7,355 nucleotides of DNA from ZC4RG30 sp039929265 (GTDB lineage Bacteria > Pseudomonadota > Gammaproteobacteria > Steroidobacterales > Steroidobacteraceae): contig JBDSRN010000026.1 of assembly GCA_039929265.1 (NCBI GenBank), positions 1 through 7,355 of the forward strand, read 5' to 3'. A program made the position numbers and the translations under genes. The notes beneath the pieces are model-generated. The model was not told where the DNA came from. It saw only the letters and a program-made list of their open reading frames with translations, and ran no database searches. Positions 6,548-7,355 of the stretch are shown here, piece by piece (the first letter of the stretch is position 1; the number at the start of each line of letters is the position of its first letter).

Positions 6548-7355
6548 GGCGTGCCGCGCACGACGAAACGGATTGCATCGCCCACGCGACCATCCGCGCT
6601 GCGCAATTCGAGGCGATGCGCGCCCGGCTGTGGCGACCAGCGCGCTGCCGCGGCGCTGCTGCCGAACAACTTGCCATCGAGCCAGAACTGCAGCCCGGCG
6701 TCGGGAGCACGACTCTGGAACAGCACAAGCTGGTTGTCCGGCGGAATATCTGGATCGAGCGCGATAATCGCGCCATTGGCGGGGCTCACGATACGCGGTG
6801 CTGCGCCCCCAGGGGCGAGCAGCGCGACCTCACCGGTCTGCGTGCCCGCAAGGAAATACTCGCGGCGCGGTGGTTCTACGCCAGGCATGAACTTGACCTC
6901 ACTGGCCACGACACCAGCGGGTGCGACGGGCGCGACGGATGGCGTGTCGGCGTGCAGCTCGCGCATGACTTCCAGCCAGACCGGCGCGGCACCGGTGACG
7001 CCGGACACATCGCGCATTGAATCGCCTTCGAAATTGCCGACCCACACCGCCACGGTGTAGCGTGCACTGTAGCCGATACACCAGTTGTCGCGCAGATCCT
7101 TGCTGGTGCCCGTCTTCACCGCCGTCCAGAACGGAGTCGCGAGCGCGCTGTCCAGACCGAACGTCGCGGCGCGCGCGGAGCCGTCACTCAGGATATCGCT
7201 GACCAGGAAGGCCGCGGCCTGCGGCAGCACGCGACGCGGCTTCAACTGCGGACTGCCCGGCAGCATGCGAACGGGACTCAGCACGCCGCCATTGGCAAGC
7301 ATCCGATAGGCATTGGCCTGCTGCAGCAGGCTCACCTCCGCCGCACCGAGTGCGA
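6544..7355 (-). CDS. pbpC: Penicillin-binding protein 1C, C-terminal part; 5' end outside window
   Basis: This is the last 269 codons of a class A penicillin-binding protein, a periplasmic, membrane-anchored enzyme with a peptidoglycan glycosyltransferase and a transpeptidase domain. The visible part covers the end of the transpeptidase domain: LGAAEVSLLQQANAYRMLANGG near the edge (in two pieces, ALGAAEV and SLLQQANAYRMLANGG), then the KTGTS active-site motif (7116-7099) followed by RDNWCIGYSARYTVAVWVGN. The DVSGVTGAAPVW segment is typical of PbpC. The last 80 or so residues (from PRIVSPANGAIIALDP to the stop) match the BiPBP_C domain, a beta-sandwich found at the end of PbpC proteins, which separates it from PBP1A and PBP1B. 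The GTG at 7335 is internal; the frame stays open to the window edge. The catalytic Ser and the glycosyltransferase domain lie outside. Its TGA overlaps the MATE start (ATGA). Confidence 0.92.
   Translation of the reverse strand, partial: ALGAAEVSLLQQANAYRMLANGGVLSPVRMLPGSPQLKPRRVLPQAAAFLVSDILSDGSARAATFGLDSALATPFWTAVKTGTSKDLRDNWCIGYSARYTVAVWVGNFEGDSMRDVSGVTGAAPVWLEVMRELHADTPSVAPVAPAGVVASEVKFMPGVEPPRREYFLAGTQTGEVALLAPGGAAPRIVSPANGAIIALDPDIPPDNQLVLFQSRAPDAGLQFWLDGKLFGSSAAAARWSPQPGAHRLELRSADGRVGDAIRFVVRGTP

Noticed and set aside
5622..6776. 384-codon - frame overlapping MATE and pbpC
   Set aside because: It is an Arg/His-rich shadow of two well-supported genes in another frame.
1..7355. CRISPR arrays, tRNA or rRNA genes, insertion sequences, phage genes or a novel defence cassette
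   Set aside because: No regular repeats, RNA gene folds, transposase or integrase motifs were seen; apart from the gap remnant and leaders, the window is filled by well-known chromosomal gene families.

Overview
The window is a high-GC stretch with the gene set of a free-living Gram-negative bacterium. A gammaproteobacterium of the Xanthomonadales/Nevskiales type is my best guess. That rests on an enterobacterial-type Pgm, a periplasmic BglX-like GH3 enzyme with a Sec signal peptide, a PbpC-type penicillin-binding protein and a clade 2 (HPII-type) catalase. The taxonomic call is inference.

Layout. Four genes lie on the + strand: the 3' end of a large-subunit catalase (1-587), a small DUF2934-type protein (761-1057), a secreted GH3 beta-glucosidase (1117-3375) and phosphoglucomutase (3385-5028). 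On the - strand, reading inward from the right edge, are the 3' end of penicillin-binding protein 1C (7355-6544) and a MATE-family efflux transporter (6547-5189), whose start overlaps the pbpC stop as ATGA. The two blocks converge at about 5029-5188. That gap is not featureless: on the - strand it holds what looks like the frameshifted C-terminal tail of an MFS transporter, ending one base from the pgm stop.

How the genes work together. The catalase and the DUF2934 protein may both belong to stress physiology, but they are 173 bp apart and no shared promoter is visible. The GH3 gene and pgm are separated by 9 bp, and the pgm ribosome binding site overlaps the GH3 stop, so they are very likely co-transcribed and coupled. 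The GH3 enzyme would release glucose from beta-glucosides in the periplasm; after uptake and phosphorylation, Pgm would interconvert glucose-6-phosphate and glucose-1-phosphate. PbpC (cell wall) and the MATE pump are translationally coupled but have no obvious common pathway.

Most of the window is ordinary, well-known gene content, and I see no convincing new multi-gene system. The points worth a second look are the MFS remnant between the convergent blocks, with a possible internal 26-bp duplication; two strong hairpins in the leaders of the DUF2934 and GH3 genes, the second ending just before the GH3 start codon, which has no normal ribosome binding site; and the two-motif architecture of the small DUF2934 protein.
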